Below are positions 46,021 to 57,841 of a stretch of DNA of 64,000 bases, one piece after another; the stretch's first letter is position 1; the number at the start of each line of letters is the position of its first letter. Origin of the DNA: Cladopsammia gracilis (taxonomy: Eukaryota > Cnidaria > Anthozoa > Scleractinia > Dendrophylliidae); contig JAJGOT010000010.1 of NCBI GenBank assembly GCA_022457155.1, positions 933,501 through 997,500 of the forward strand, read 5' to 3'. A program made the position numbers and the translations under genes. Under the pieces are notes generated by a model. The model saw only the letters and a list, made by a program, of their open reading frames with translations. It ran no database searches and had not been told where the DNA came from.

Positions 46021-46561
46021 TGTAAAGCCTTGTCCAATTGTTGGATGTCCTGATCCAAACAAAAGGTTCTTCGAAAGAGGTCTCTCAGTTCTTGCTTAGT
46101 ATTTTCTCCAATGTAACGGGGACCAATCATGGCACTGGATTTATGTAGGGTTGGATAACCATGTAGTGGTTGAAAGCCAAATTCTTTTACCCAACGACCT
46201 TCACCATTCCAGCGAAAGAAAAAATGGTTGGTACCACTTCTTACTAGAAATGTCGTAGACATATATATACCTCTTTGTTTAAATCCATAGCCAATTGGAC
46301 AGACTTGACTTGATTTTTTTCTACATTCAACTCGCCAAATGCATACACGATGCGAACATCCTTGACAATAAAAAAGTTTCTTTGAAAGAGTTCTCGCGCG
46401 TAACTGTTCTCTGTCATGTTTAATCGTCTATCGAGTGATTTGCTGGCATGATGCAAATAAGGGTTCGCTTGGATCAACGTTTCTTTCGGTGAGGGTATGA
46501 TAATTTTGGCTCTGAGATGACGTGGTCCTATTAGTCCAGTAACGTTAGACGAAGAATGGGC
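46017..46561 (-). pseudogene. Rossmann/SLOG-like protein remnant
   Basis: The first frame (46561 down to about 46262) contains NVTGLIGPRHLRAKIIIPSP, then MTENSYARELFQRNFFIVKD, VRIVYAFGELN and AMDLNKEVY. The second frame (46262-46017) continues FFFRWNGEGRWVKEFG, TPTLHKSSA-like PTLHKSSAMIGPRYI and KQELRDLFRRTF. This order (N-R motif, hydrophobic strand ending in AFG, mobile-loop, EVYVYD-type strand, TLxKxxAxIGxR) resembles bacterial and phage SLOG-type nucleotide-binding proteins; recognition is by pattern only. The Gly-rich loop expected before VQLAMDL is missing and at least one frameshift separates the halves, so it looks inactive. No splice sites explain the break. Confidence 0.45.
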
Positions 46562-47550
46562 TCAAAATGAAACAAATTGCTACAGAATGTGTTTTAACGG
46601 TTTTAGACAGAGAATGTTATTGTGAATAACATATCCAAAATCCCAAAGAATCCATTAAAGGGAACGTGCTAAAATTTGCACTTTAAAAAGACACAATTTT
46701 TTGCAGCTTGAAAACGAGGCTCAGCCTAAAATGTCAAAGTTTTTTAAGGAAACCTCTCTAAAGAAAAAAAGAAAAAATCTCTCTCAATATAAATACCCAT
46801 TACGAAAAGAGATAAACTTATGAATTTATTATTTTTAAGAACAAACCAAAGAAAAAATCTTATTTATAAAATAAAAAAATAACGATTATTAAGAGAATCT
46901 GGCTGGTTAGGTTGGCGTGCGCAAAACCAGCAAATCCATCGATAAAAGGACGGATTTGCTCGATAATAGATGCTTTCTTGGATGGAATTCAAATAGTTTT
47001 TAACAAAGGGGTCAACAAACGCAACAGAGTTTCTAGCAACACTTGATCGTCACATGAAGGCTAGGCGGCTGGACGTTTTTTGGCGAGTCAATTTCACTTC
47101 GAAGAAGGCGTGCAACGTTCTCGGTGCAACTGCAATAGTGAAGACATATTTTCCTTCACCACTTGTTAAACGCTCAAGATCTCGAGAAGGTAAGGGCAGT
47201 TCAATGGAACTTTGCTATTCTTTCTTTTAATTTAGAATCCCTAAAGGCTAAAATCCAAGAGATAAAACTGCGATTTGTAGTAGTAGTTGTTCATGTCTCG
47301 ACATGTCATTTGAGATAATTTTAGAAAAACACCGCAAATAAAATGTTTTACATTTAGGTAATTCCAACAACATGGTTAATATCCTTGCATGTGTTCATTC
47401 AATCCAATTCCTGTGTTGAATATATTTCTCAGCAGTCAGTGAGGTAATGCATCTCATAAAATAAATTCTACCCTCAATACAAAAGCTCTCGCGCATGCAA
47501 ATTAGTTGAAGATTGAAATAACCTGCACAAGTCTTGCACAGCGTAGATAC
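46562..47550. other. Intergenic stretch
   Basis: AT-rich; no gene, tRNA or repeat recognised. Confidence 0.5.
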
Positions 47551-47747
47551 TAAATGCTAAAATGAAAAATATTGATAAATTTCGACGCTGTTCATATAAT
47601 TGTTATACCGACATTTCGGCAATGCCGAAATTAAAGAACGGTTTTCTCTTGATAGTTTTGTAGCCTGAAGAAGGCATTGCCAAAACGTAGGTATAACAAT
47701 TATATGAACAGCGTCGAAATTTATCAATAGTTTCATTTTAGCATTTA
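47551..47747. mobile_element. MITE with about 58-base inverted termini
   Basis: TAAATGCTAAAATGAAAAAT..GATAAATTTCGACGCTGTTC..ATTGTTATACC is inverted at 47690-47747. The interior CTGAAGAAGGCATTGCCAAAACG resembles the 3' motif of Penelope-like elements. Confidence 0.85.
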
Positions 47748-47757
47748 CGCAAATTAG

Positions 47758-48546
47758 TTGTCACCTACGACTCTCGTAGGTAATGATACAGATCTTATTG
47801 TATTGCTCTGTTATTACAACAGTGTGACGAGCTGTGACCTTGTCTTCAAACTAGAGCCGAAGACTAACGCAAGACGACGATGGAGCGATGAAGCGAGTGA
47901 AGACCAAACTAGGAGAGGACGTTCGCGCTAACATTTTCTTCATTCATGCACTTCTTGGGTGTGACACCACTTCCCGCATCTTCGGCATTTGTAAGGGTGC
48001 CGCTCTTAAGAAATTCATCGACTGCTCGTACTTTCGGGAGCAAGCCTCAGCATTCATTGGTGCTGGATCTGCTGATGACGTTGTGAAGGCTGGTGAGAAT
48101 GCCCTGGTGTCAGTGTTCAACGGAAGGAGAGGACAGAATCTCGATAGCCTGAGGTACAAGAGATACTGCGAGAAGCTTGCAAGCAGGAAGGTCCAAGTTC
48201 AGCCGCAAAGCCTTCCTCCTACATCAGCTGCGGCGAATTGAAGTACCACAGCATGAGGGTCTATCTGCAGGTGAGGCAGTGGAAAGGAGAAGATTGCGGT
48301 ATGACTGAGGCAAGACAATGGGGCTGGATTGTGGAGCAAGAGCAAAAGTCTCCCGTCATGACGGACAAACCTGCTGCACCCGAGTCCCTCCTGCGCGTTA
48401 TAAGATGCAACTGTTCGTCTGATTGCAGCAGCCTCAGGTGCACCTGCCGCAAGAACGGCCTCGAGTGTTCTCCCGCCTGTGGCCAGTGCAAGGGTGGTAG
48501 CTGTACCAATTCCACCGTGGACGAGGTTGAAGATGACGACCAATAA
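47758..48546 (+). pseudogene. Mobile-type ORF with PIN-like motif and Cys-rich tail, frameshifted
   Basis: Three frames in succession: TTLVGNDTDLIVLLCYYNSV (PIN-like DTDLxVLL); then from 47888 LGEDVRANIFFIHALLGCDT then TSRIFGICKGAALKKF; then from about 48238 KYHSMRVYLQVRQWKG, RQWGWIVEQEQKSPVMTD and a Cys-rich tail RCNCSSDCSSLRCTCRKNGL with six more Cys. Architecture and the HALxGCDTTSxxFG block match a multicopy uncharacterised ORF family seen in invertebrate genomes. Two one-base shifts (about 47885 and 48238) and a missing 5' part indicate a dead copy. Confidence 0.55.
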
Positions 48547-48549
48547 TTG

Positions 48550-49278
48550 GAGCTTTGATTGCTGCTTCAGTATCACTCCCTAAAAATGAATTCATTCGGC
48601 GAATTTCTTCTCAGATTAATTAAGTAACTTGGCGAAATGGAGAAAAGCAATTTCCCGAATTAAACAATGGGGCTTGAGAGTACAAATAAATTGTTGTTGT
48701 TGTTATTGTAAATAGAAACTGCCCAACGTCAACCAACTGAAAAATAGCTTTTCATTGAGGAAACGAGCATGCATGTTGTAGAAATTACGAGTAGAGAAAA
48801 TATATCGTTTTCTAAAATGACCGCCGCTGTTTGAGAATTCCAAGAATGGCACGTGACGTCTCTTACTTAGAGAGACAAGAGATAGGAATGATGTCTGATG
48901 CCTTTGTAGTAATATACATGAGAAAAAATTGCAAGAATATGGCCATTTGTGAAAGAAATAAAGCGACTTCCGGTTTCAGCCTCGTTTCCATGTTACATCA
49001 GAGCGCGCGTTTGAAGCTCCTTAACCCATTGGTACCTGAACCGCCCGTAACCGCCCGTACAAGACTCCCCTGCTTTAAAAAATTGTAACTTTCTTAATCG
49101 TGCGAACATTGACCAGCAAGTTGTGAGCATTGACTAGAAAGTCTTTCAAATTGAGATACCCAATACTGTAGTGCGACCAGGCCCTTAAATAAGAACTCGA
49201 GAGAAGTGCAGAGAAGTACGAGCCAATTCCCGCGTGCATATATAACTCAACAATGCACTCGGCGCGTTTTTTTTTTCT
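48550..49278. other. Intergenic stretch
   Basis: No gene recognised; short TTGTTGTTGTTATTG microsatellite near 48692. Confidence 0.5.
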
Positions 49279-49280
49279 TT

Positions 49281-49560
49281 TGGGGCTGGTTCCCACTAGC
49301 GACGTAATCGGAAGCGGAGTCGGAGTCGGAAGCGAGCCTTATGTTCTAGTGGAAATCAAAAAACGGAGTCGCAATCGGAATCGGAAGCTCGACGGAATCG
49401 GAATCGGAAGGATCAGAAGGTTCCTTTTTCTTCCGACTCCGCTTCTGCTTCCGTCGCTCACTATCCGCTTCCGACGTTTTGATTTCCACTAGATCGTCAG
49501 GTTCTTACGATTCCGATTCCGTTTACGATTCCGCTTACGTCGCTAGTGGGAACCAAACTT
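49281..49560. mobile_element. GGTTCCCACTAGCGAC MITE with CGGAAT hexamers
   Basis: GGCTGGTTCCCACTAGCGAC at the left is inverted at GTCGCTAGTGGGAACCAAAC. The interior is repeats of CGGAATCGGAA and its complement. A partial copy starts at about 10050. Confidence 0.8.
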
Positions 49561-50043
49561 TAATAAAACATCATTTTTCAGCCGATCAGAGTGTGCGCAA
49601 CTTCCAATTTTTCCAGTGTTTAATTAAACACTCAAACAAGGGACACTAAGCTTGTTTTTATTTTCAATAGTAGTAAGGAGTTTGAACAATTCAGCAATGC
49701 ACTGTTTTTTTTAGTATTGTCATTTAATCAATAAAAAATAGTGATAGATAGGTTGCTTATTTGCTGATCAAAGAATGACCAGCTAAAGTCGAGTTTTAAA
49801 ACAAAGGCACGAAGTATGACACGAGTGCAAACAGGAAATAAATAAAAAGCCTCGTTCCTGTAATTCAGTTGTTCCTTTTCATGACGTATGGCCAGTGGAA
49901 TTTATATGCGGCCTTGTATCCATAAGCTAAATAAAAAGCGCGTTTTATCCCATTCACTTTCGGAGTCAACTGTGGTGACATGCAATGTAGTTCTAGCTTC
50001 TGAGTCTGTCGAAGAAATCCTATTGTGTGAGCATTCAAATAAA

Positions 50044-50411
50044 AGGGAGCTTAAGTAACCACGACGGCGACGGCAGCGAGAACGGTACAAAACAATAGGT
50101 TATATGAGCGAAAACAATGCCTTTGCACGTGCGTTTTACATTTTGGTACATTTCTTTACCGTTCCCTGCAAAACAGCAACGTCAATTGATCAAATTATAG
50201 GTTTTGTGGAGAACGTGAACACACGACGGTTAATTTTCCTTTTTCCATTTGAACTGGAAAGCCATCCCTTCAAATTCAGCTCCTGGACAATCCAGACACA
50301 TTAGACAAACTAAAAAACCTGGAACAACTGCAGAGTAGTTTAAAAAAGCGCGAATCTTTTTTTCTAGTGATGTTTTCCTTGGTGTTGCCGTCGTCGTTGC
50401 TTAAGCTCCCT
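50044..50411. mobile_element. GGGAGCTTAAG MITE
   Basis: GGGAGCTTAAGTAACCACGA is inverted at TCGTTGCTTAAGCTCCC, with GACGGCGACGGC / GCCGTCGTCG inside. About 368 bases, no ORF of note. Confidence 0.75.
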
Positions 50412-50704
50412 AAAACCTCTTCTGCAGAACGTTTGCATGGTACCATTTGTTTTTTTAATATTTTACAACATGAAATTTGGGATTTTTGTTTAATTTGATT
50501 TTTGGCAATCTCGGGAGTTAAAGGGGTAATGCTAATCGTTTAATTAACTGTTGATGTCCTGTTGCAATCGGTGTGCGACATTTGCAACTCTCAACGTTAA
50601 TCACAACTCATTCCTATAACTGCAACTTTGGCGAACTTTTCCATAACTAAATTCATAACCGCGGAAACTTTCGTAATACTGTCACGGGTACCCGAACCCC
50701 AGGT

Positions 50705-50870
50705 AATCCTTGCGCTTTGGTTTTGCACTGCTACCCTTTATGATTGGCTAAAAAAAATCTCGCGCCAATTTCTCAACCAATCAGAAGTAAAACCAAAACC
50801 ATGAACCATCATGAATTACTCGCTCGCATTTTCCCGCGCTTGGCGTCGGCTGCATGTATTTCGTTCTTTC
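50705..50870 (+). mobile_element. Partial AGAGCAGTTTTC MITE
   Basis: TTTGGTTTTGCACTGCTACC, CCAATCAGAAGTAAAACCAA and TTTTCCCGCGCTTGGCGTCG in family order; both termini lost. Confidence 0.55.
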
Positions 50871-51199
50871 TTTTACAAGGGTTTAAGGGTGGAGGGACTG
50901 GCTTCCCGAGCCCGGTGTATTTGACATCCTTGTGTTTTCGACCTCAAAGAATCCTGGTGTCATTTCTGACGAGAAATTTGTTGCGAACTTGCTCTAACCG
51001 ATCAGCAAAAGCGAACTGAAGGAAAACCCTTCTCTGTTGACTTTATTTGCCGTCAAATAATTTTTGAATAAATCTAGATTCAAATAATTTTCCGCTTCTT
51101 TTTTATTATACCCCGGGACATTTGCATTTTTGTCCCAGTCATGAGGCATTTCCCAATTGTGTCGGGGACACACTGCTGGAATTGACTGATGCATAGTTA

Positions 51200-53800
51200 T
51201 AACTGACGACCGCATGAAAATAATGTATTGGCGTTGACGACTGTTTATGAGGGTTATCAAGAGCGATAAACTGAGACGAATGAAAGCGCACGTGATTCGA
51301 TAAGAGCGCGTGAAAGTTGATTGACGTTCATCGGAGGTTATGGAGCGCAAGAATATAGCTGCATGCTGTATGAGCGTTTACGACTTCACACTAGAGTTGA
51401 CGAGTAAGCCATCGATATTGATTGAAACACTTAAAACATGTTAAAAGGTAATGAAAGTACACTGAGTGATTAACGAGAGCGAATGATGCTGCGTGAGAAT
51501 TGACGTGAGGTTAGCGGAGTTGATATGAGGACATAAAAATTAACTAGAACAAAAAGTTAATTAGCACGTATGAAAGTTTGATACCACACGAATGTTGCTA
51601 TACTTAGGAGCGCTTAACGTTGTTGGTATACTCAGAAAGAGTTGATATCTAATAGCACACCAGAGTTAACGAGATCGAATGATCCTTCATTGGTGTTGAC
51701 GACGCCATAAAAAGGTGGTTTTTTCAGTGATGTAAGATCGATAAGAGCGCACGAAGGTCGACAAAACGAAGTGGTAATTGATTCGAGTATACAGGAGTTC
51801 ACAAGGACACGCGGTAGTTGATGCGAGCGTGCGATATTTATGGCAGTGCAATGGGCTGACTAATGAAGTTTGACGAGAAGGCTATAAAGAGAGCGAATAA
51901 GAGATGACGAAAACGCACGATGGTTAACAACAGTCTAAGAAGGTTGATGAGAACGAATAAGAACGAGAGCGCATGATAGTTGACGACAGTATGCGAAGGT
52001 TGATGACAGCGAATGAGAGACGAGAGCGCATGATAGTTGACGACAGTATCCGAAGGTTGATGGGAGCGAATAAGAGACAAGAGTGCATGAGAGTTGACGA
52101 TAGTATCCGAAGGTTGATAGGAGCGAATGGGAGACGAGAGTGCATGATAGTTGACGATAGTATCCGAAGGTTGATAGGAGCGAATGAGAGACGAGAGTGC
52201 ATGATAGTTGACGATAGTATCCGAAGGTTGATAGGAGGGAATGAGAGACGAGAGTGCATGATAGTTGACGATAGTATCCGAAGGTTGATGGGAGCGAATG
52301 AGAGACGAGAGCGCATGATAGTTGACGATAGTATCCGAAGGTTGATGGGAGCGAATGAGAGACGAGAGCGCATGATAGTTGACGATAGTATCCGAAGGTT
52401 GATGGGAGCGAATAAGAGACGAGAGTGCATGATAGTTGACGATAGTATCCGAAAGTTGATGGGAGCGAATGAGAGACGAGAGCGCATGATAGTTGACGAT
52501 AGTATCCGAAGGTTGATGGGAGCGAATGAGAGACGAGAGCGCATGATAGTTGACGATAGTATCCGAAGGTTGATGGGAGCGAATGAGAGACGAGAGCGCA
52601 TGATAGTTGACGATAGTATCCGAAGGTTGATGGGAGCGAATGAGAGACGAGAGCGCATGATAGTTGACGACAGTATCCGAAGGTTGATGGGAGCGAATAA
52701 GAGACGAGAGTGCATGATAGTTGACGATAGTATCCGAAGGTTGATGACAGCGAATGAGAGACGAGAGCGCATGATAGTTGACGACAGTGTCCGAAGGTTG
52801 ATAAAAGCGAAGAGGAGACGAGGTTGCATGATAGTTGACGATAGCGTCCGAAGGTTGATGAGAGCAATGAGAAACGAGAGCCATGACAGTTGACGACAGA
52901 GTGCGAAGGTTGAAGATGAGAGCAATGAGAGTGCATGATAGTTGACGACAGTGTCCGAAGGTGCATGAGAGTTGACGAGAGCGAATAAAAAATGACGAGT
53001 GCAAATTATAGTTGACAACGGCGAACGAAGGTTGACTGACAAGTCTTAAAGTGGAGGACGGCGAATGAATGTTAACGAAAGCGCGAAAGAGATGACAAAA
53101 GCATAAGAAAATTGCCGAGAATCCGTAAGAGTTGACAAAATCATAAGAGAGGGGATGAGAGTCGACGATAGAATATGACAATTGCATGATAATTAACGAC
53201 TGCGTAAAATTCAAGTGCAGAAATGAGAGACAGCGGAAAGAAAGCTTGATAGTCCACATCATCGTGCGAGGTTTAACAAAAAGCGAATAATAAATAATGA
53301 GAGCGAGCGAATGTTGACGAGAACGCCTGAGATTCAAAAACAGCTAAAAAGGGTTTAAGAAAGTGCATGACGAGCAAAGAAGCGAACGAATCTTCACTAA
53401 ATGTAGAAGAAAACTTACAAGGGTTAACAATAGCGATAAAGACGGATGGATGAAAGCGCACGAGATTTCATAAGAGCGCATAGGAGCACTTGTGAAGTAA
53501 TAATAGTACAGAGCTTGACGAGAGCGAATGTTGAATGAGAGGTAACAAGAGCAAATGCTACGTTATGAGAGTCGACAAGAGCTTGACTGAGGGTTTACGA
53601 TAGCGCAATTAAGTGCTGATTAGAGGGCACTCGGATAACTAAGGTTTACAAGAGAGGAAAGTTGATTGACACGCATGAAAGTTTGTGGAGTAACGCACGA
53701 ATGCTGCTATAGATAAGAGCACTTCAGTAACAGTTGTTTTTTATACTGCATGAAGTTGATAATTAAGAGCACACGAGAGTGAATGATCCTAAACTATTCA
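51200..53800. repeat. Degenerate flanks of the GTTGACGA satellite
   Basis: Either side of the ordered array the sequence is built of irregular variants of GTTGACGAGAGCGAATGA with indels, about 19-30 bases apart. No gene seen. Confidence 0.7.
51960..52900. repeat. Satellite array, 57-base period, about 16 copies
   Basis: Successive units shift by exactly 57 bases. Each contains GTTGACGATAGTATCCGAAG, GTTGATGGGAGCGAATGAGA and GACGAGAGCGCATGATA, three related monomers of 20+20+17. Units differ mostly by C/T and A/G changes with no indels. Because 57 is divisible by 3, long open frames (up to 499 codons) exist in several frames on both strands; none looks like a known protein. Confidence 0.92.
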
Positions 53801-55410
53801 ACATTTGTTAAACAGCAGTCGCAACACCTACGCGCGCTGATCAACAAATGTTGAACCCGCGTGTATCATAGCTTAATAGTTGTTTTAAGGCTCAGCCTAA
53901 AACACTAATAATTTCCTCTTTCTACTCGCTCGCAGGGGGTCTAAAACAAAATAAGAGAAGGCTAATGAGGCCTGGTAGCAGTCATTTTCAAGAGCAAGAA
54001 AGGCAGGCGAGAGGAATAAGATTCTGTAGATGTGACCAGTTTTAAGCTTATAATTAATTTTTCCAAAATATTGAAATTGTTTATCAGTCCCCTACGACGC
54101 ATTCCAGGCCTTATTGCCTCGAAAAATGACTGCTACCCAAGCCAAAGTCGATGAAAATATTTTATTAAATTGCATTAAAATGTTACAGAATTATATGGGA
54201 AAATGTCGAGAAACTGTTCAATTCAATTATCTTGTTTTTATCCAGCTTTTTTCTGAACAGTAATGTTCTTGGCTCGGTATTTTGGAAACCAATCATAGCG
54301 CGTGTTCATCCGAGGTTTGCGTCTGTCTCTCTTTCTCAAAGTACTAATTATACGATGGTATGAAAGTAAGGGAAGAAAATGACAGAAATCCACATTGACA
54401 TGTTTCTAAACTGAGTTTAAAGTCGATGTTTACTAACGAATTGATATAAGAACTATATTGCATGTAAAGTAGTAATTTATTTCTTTAATTTTAGATTGAG
54501 TAATTATTTTTATTTAGTGTTCAGTTAGTTTTATTTTGTTTAATTCAGTGTTATATTTTCAATGAGGTTTTCTGTCTGGATTTCATTGCTAATTTCACTA
54601 GCAAGTAGAAAGTATAGAATTCAGTATAAACAAAACCTTGGCTTAATTTTAAAGTCCTGGATTAGTATCAATCAGCTTTCAAAAAACCGGGCCATGTGAA
54701 TTACACCTTGTAAGAAAATAGGTGGAAGAAAATATGGTTACTTGAAACAAAGACCTGTAGAAAATATCATACTGTACATAGTAAACTCTAGTTCTTACTC
54801 GTGAGCTGAAATTTGAAAACCGAGAAGAGAGCAACAGCTAAATCGAAATTTTTTTTACTATATTAATTAACAAAAGTTGTTTCCCCTTCGAAGCAAAAAA
54901 ACTCTTCAACGATATGCATTACTTGCAATCACTCTTACGGCACCAATGTGAAAATTCTTCCAATTCTTTTCCACACATTTTATATTTATATCATTGTCAG
55001 AAAATTAAATTCTTCGTGTTCTAATTCATAAACAGCAGCTTTGTCTGTCTTTGATTCTTCCCAATAGATTGAAGCCGGTTGAAAGGCTAGCGTATGTCGA
55101 TCACTTTTCACTCATTTGAAATCCAGCTAAACAACTTCATTGTGACTTCATGACCAAGGGAACGCCCTAAAAATAGAAAAGGTACAAAATCAGTAAACGG
55201 ATGACGGAATTCACTAGACTCGGCCTCCTGTTCCTCGAGCTCTTTAACTACCATTATTCGCGCCTCCTGATCATAACTAATAAGCATTTTCGTTTACAAA
55301 GACCTTGTTGCTGAACAAAAGGAATGCTGCATGACACAGTATTGGTGATGCTAGAATGTCCGCCCAAAATAGAGATGACTGTGAGAAACATAGTCCCCAT
55401 ATTTTACGTA
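53801..55410. other. AT-rich intergenic stretch
   Basis: A short inverted repeat AACATTTGTTAA..AACAAATGTT at about 53800-53855; otherwise nothing recognised. Confidence 0.5.
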
Positions 55411-55552
55411 TATGTTGTAGTTAATTTTTTATCTCAGGTAATTTTTATTTTTCCATTGTTTTTGGTATGGTAATATATGCTAATGAATTTGAAACAAAGG
55501 AAAAACAAAAATTACCTGAAATAAAAAAAAATAACTGCAACATATACCACTT
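55411..55552. mobile_element. Palindromic AT-rich MITE
   Basis: ATGTTGTAGTTAATTTTTTATC, then CTCAGGTAATTTTTATTTTTCC, inverted at GGAAAAACAAAAATTACCTG and AACTGCAACATA. Confidence 0.75.
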
Positions 55553-56086
55553 TTCGAGGCATGCTTACATGAATTTGTGCTGTTTTCTTTAGCAAACAAT
55601 CCATTTTCCCTCAGAATAAAGGTTATTTTCGTATTTTTGTAACGAATCTGGTTCAGTTTGAAGACGAACCTGAAAAAAAAAAATTCACCACCAGAGTAAG
55701 CAATAAATGATCAAACTCTAATGGCGGGAAAGAGGATATTGAAGTTCGCCTTACAAACGTTATTGGCATGTATTGCCAGTAAGAACATTCGTAAAACCCA
55801 TTCCCTCCCTCCCATATCCAATCCAACAGCCCCTTCCCAATCCCAGCAATCCCAGCCAGACACACAGACACACACACCATTTGTTCCCCAGGTTTCCAAT
55901 CCGGACTTCTTTGGATAGGCGTGTACTGAAGTTTGTTTGTTGAATTATTAGTATTAGTGGTTCTCATCTAGCTCCGACGAGTTTTTCTATCTCCACAAAG
56001 AAGATTTAGGTTAACAGTTATGTTTTGAAAATCACTTGCTGGTGATGATTAGCCTAGCTATTATAAATACGTCATATTAAACATAC

Positions 56087-56199
56087 CGATTGAACTGTAA
56101 CCCGCCAAACGTGATGAGAGAACGGTTCCAACTCATGTTTAGTTTTATTGTCATTCCACTGAATGTTTCTCTTTGCAGCTGATGATGAATATTGTTAAT
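56087..56199 (-). CDS. Possible exon of an unrecognised minus-strand gene
   Basis: Acceptor tttgcag, donor gtatgt; the phase-0 frame is open for 37 codons, starting INNIHHQLQRETFSGMTIKL and ending SLITFGGLQFN. It does not join in phase to 57842-57953 as modelled. Its acceptor flank resembles that at 57246. Could be chance. Confidence 0.2.
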
Positions 56200-56913
56200 C
56201 TGCAAACTTAAAACGCAATCAGTCAGTAAAAGTTATGAAAAGATGGCAGTTCTCCTAATGTAAGTCGTGATAATTTATCTCCAGTTCTTGTCCGTGATGC
56301 CCACAATAGACAAAAATAATTGCAACTCCTGCAATTGGCCTAATTCCGTAGGCAATAGATTTGTGGTAGAGTTCTTTCAATTACGGCAGCACTTATATCA
56401 TGTTATATGGCAAACTGAACTGCATAGGCTCGAATTCCTTACAACTGAGCGCTTTACTGATAACTGTTCGTATTAGCCAAGGATTCCATGATCATTTATA
56501 CAAACTCGTTTATTCTTTCATCCGTAGATCACTTTTTAATATAAAATTATTGTATTGCTATTACAGAGCAATAAGAAATTTCAAAATAATATTTGCATTT
56601 TTCATTCAAAAAATTAAAACGAAATTGTATGACCCTTACTTCAGTACACACTGTCCCCTGGCGGTAGTAGCAGCCATGACAGAGGGGGACATTGGGGGGC
56701 TCTGAACACCGCAAAAAAAAAGTTACCGAACACCGCATCACCGCAAGAAAAGTCGACGAAAACACCGTCACCGCAATATATTTTTGTCAAGTCACTTATA
56801 AATGAAAAAGGCTTAGGATTGGCGACCGACAGCGTATTGAAAATTAACTAACAGGTTTGCAGAAGAGACTGGTACTGGAAAGGATAATAAGAGAAGTACT
56901 GGACACGATAGGA

Positions 56914-56969
56914 CTTACATTACATTACATTACATTACATTACATTACATTACATTACATTACATTACA
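56914..56969. repeat. (TTACA)n pentanucleotide array
   Basis: About eleven TTACA units. Confidence 0.9.
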
Positions 56970-57841
56970 AACACCATGACATAGGGCTTCCAGCTTCCTG
57001 AAGAAGCAGAAGCCCAAAAAATGAGCAACACCGCAATTCACCAATGTCCCCCTCATGATAGAGCTCGCCAGTGACCCGATAAAAAGCCTGCCTTCATAAC
57101 AGCACGGTATACTATCGGTTGGCTCTGGGTTGAGCTACCCTCCATTCAGCTGCGCCGATTAACGTGCGACCTGCTAGAAGATGTTCCCGTTTTCATCCTG
57201 GGTTTGGATGGATGATGGTTTGGTGCAGACTGAGATAAATTTTGTTCTGAAACTTAAAACACAGCAAGTCACTACTTGATTATAATGATCGGATGTCAGT
57301 TTTTCTAAAGTAAATATTGAAAAGCCATCATCTCCTCAGTGTTATTGTTTGTGAGGTTCTACGAAAGACAATTTAATAATACCAGATAAATTTCTTGAAC
57401 TCAGTTTAGTTTGCAACATATGGCAAACTTTACGGGTTCGAATCCCGTGCAAGGCAGAATTTAATATTCTGTGTTTTATTTTACAACTTCCTGTACCATC
57501 GATATTTCCAGGATCGCCGTTTGATTCATTCATCCATTTGTTCATGTAGTTTATAAATATGACTTTTTCAAGCTAAGTTACTACACCATTATTATTAAAC
57601 TCCACAACAAGTCTTTCTCTGAAAATGCAATCTGATTTCCAACTGTTATATTTTGGGATTTTCGGCGATACAGAAAATTGAAACAAAATTGTGACCCCCG
57701 CTTGAATACTGACCGTCCGTTCGGCGGTAGTACTTGATTGCCGGTGCTCTATTATCCGGTGTGAGCCGGATGAAACTACCTTACATCCTAGGCGATCACA
57801 GTACAGTATAGTATCGGTTAGCTCTGGATTGAGCCGTCCAG

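Noticed and set aside
51960..52900. CRISPR array
   Set aside because: No unique spacers; units are contiguous tandem copies in an animal genome.
51838..53337. 499-codon minus-strand open frame and its companions on both strands
   Set aside because: The 57-base satellite period, a multiple of three, keeps frames open; no start context, domain or splice evidence.
57410..57460. tRNA T-arm-like ACGGGTTCGAATCCCGT
   Set aside because: Only the B-box arm is present; no complete cloverleaf could be built around it.
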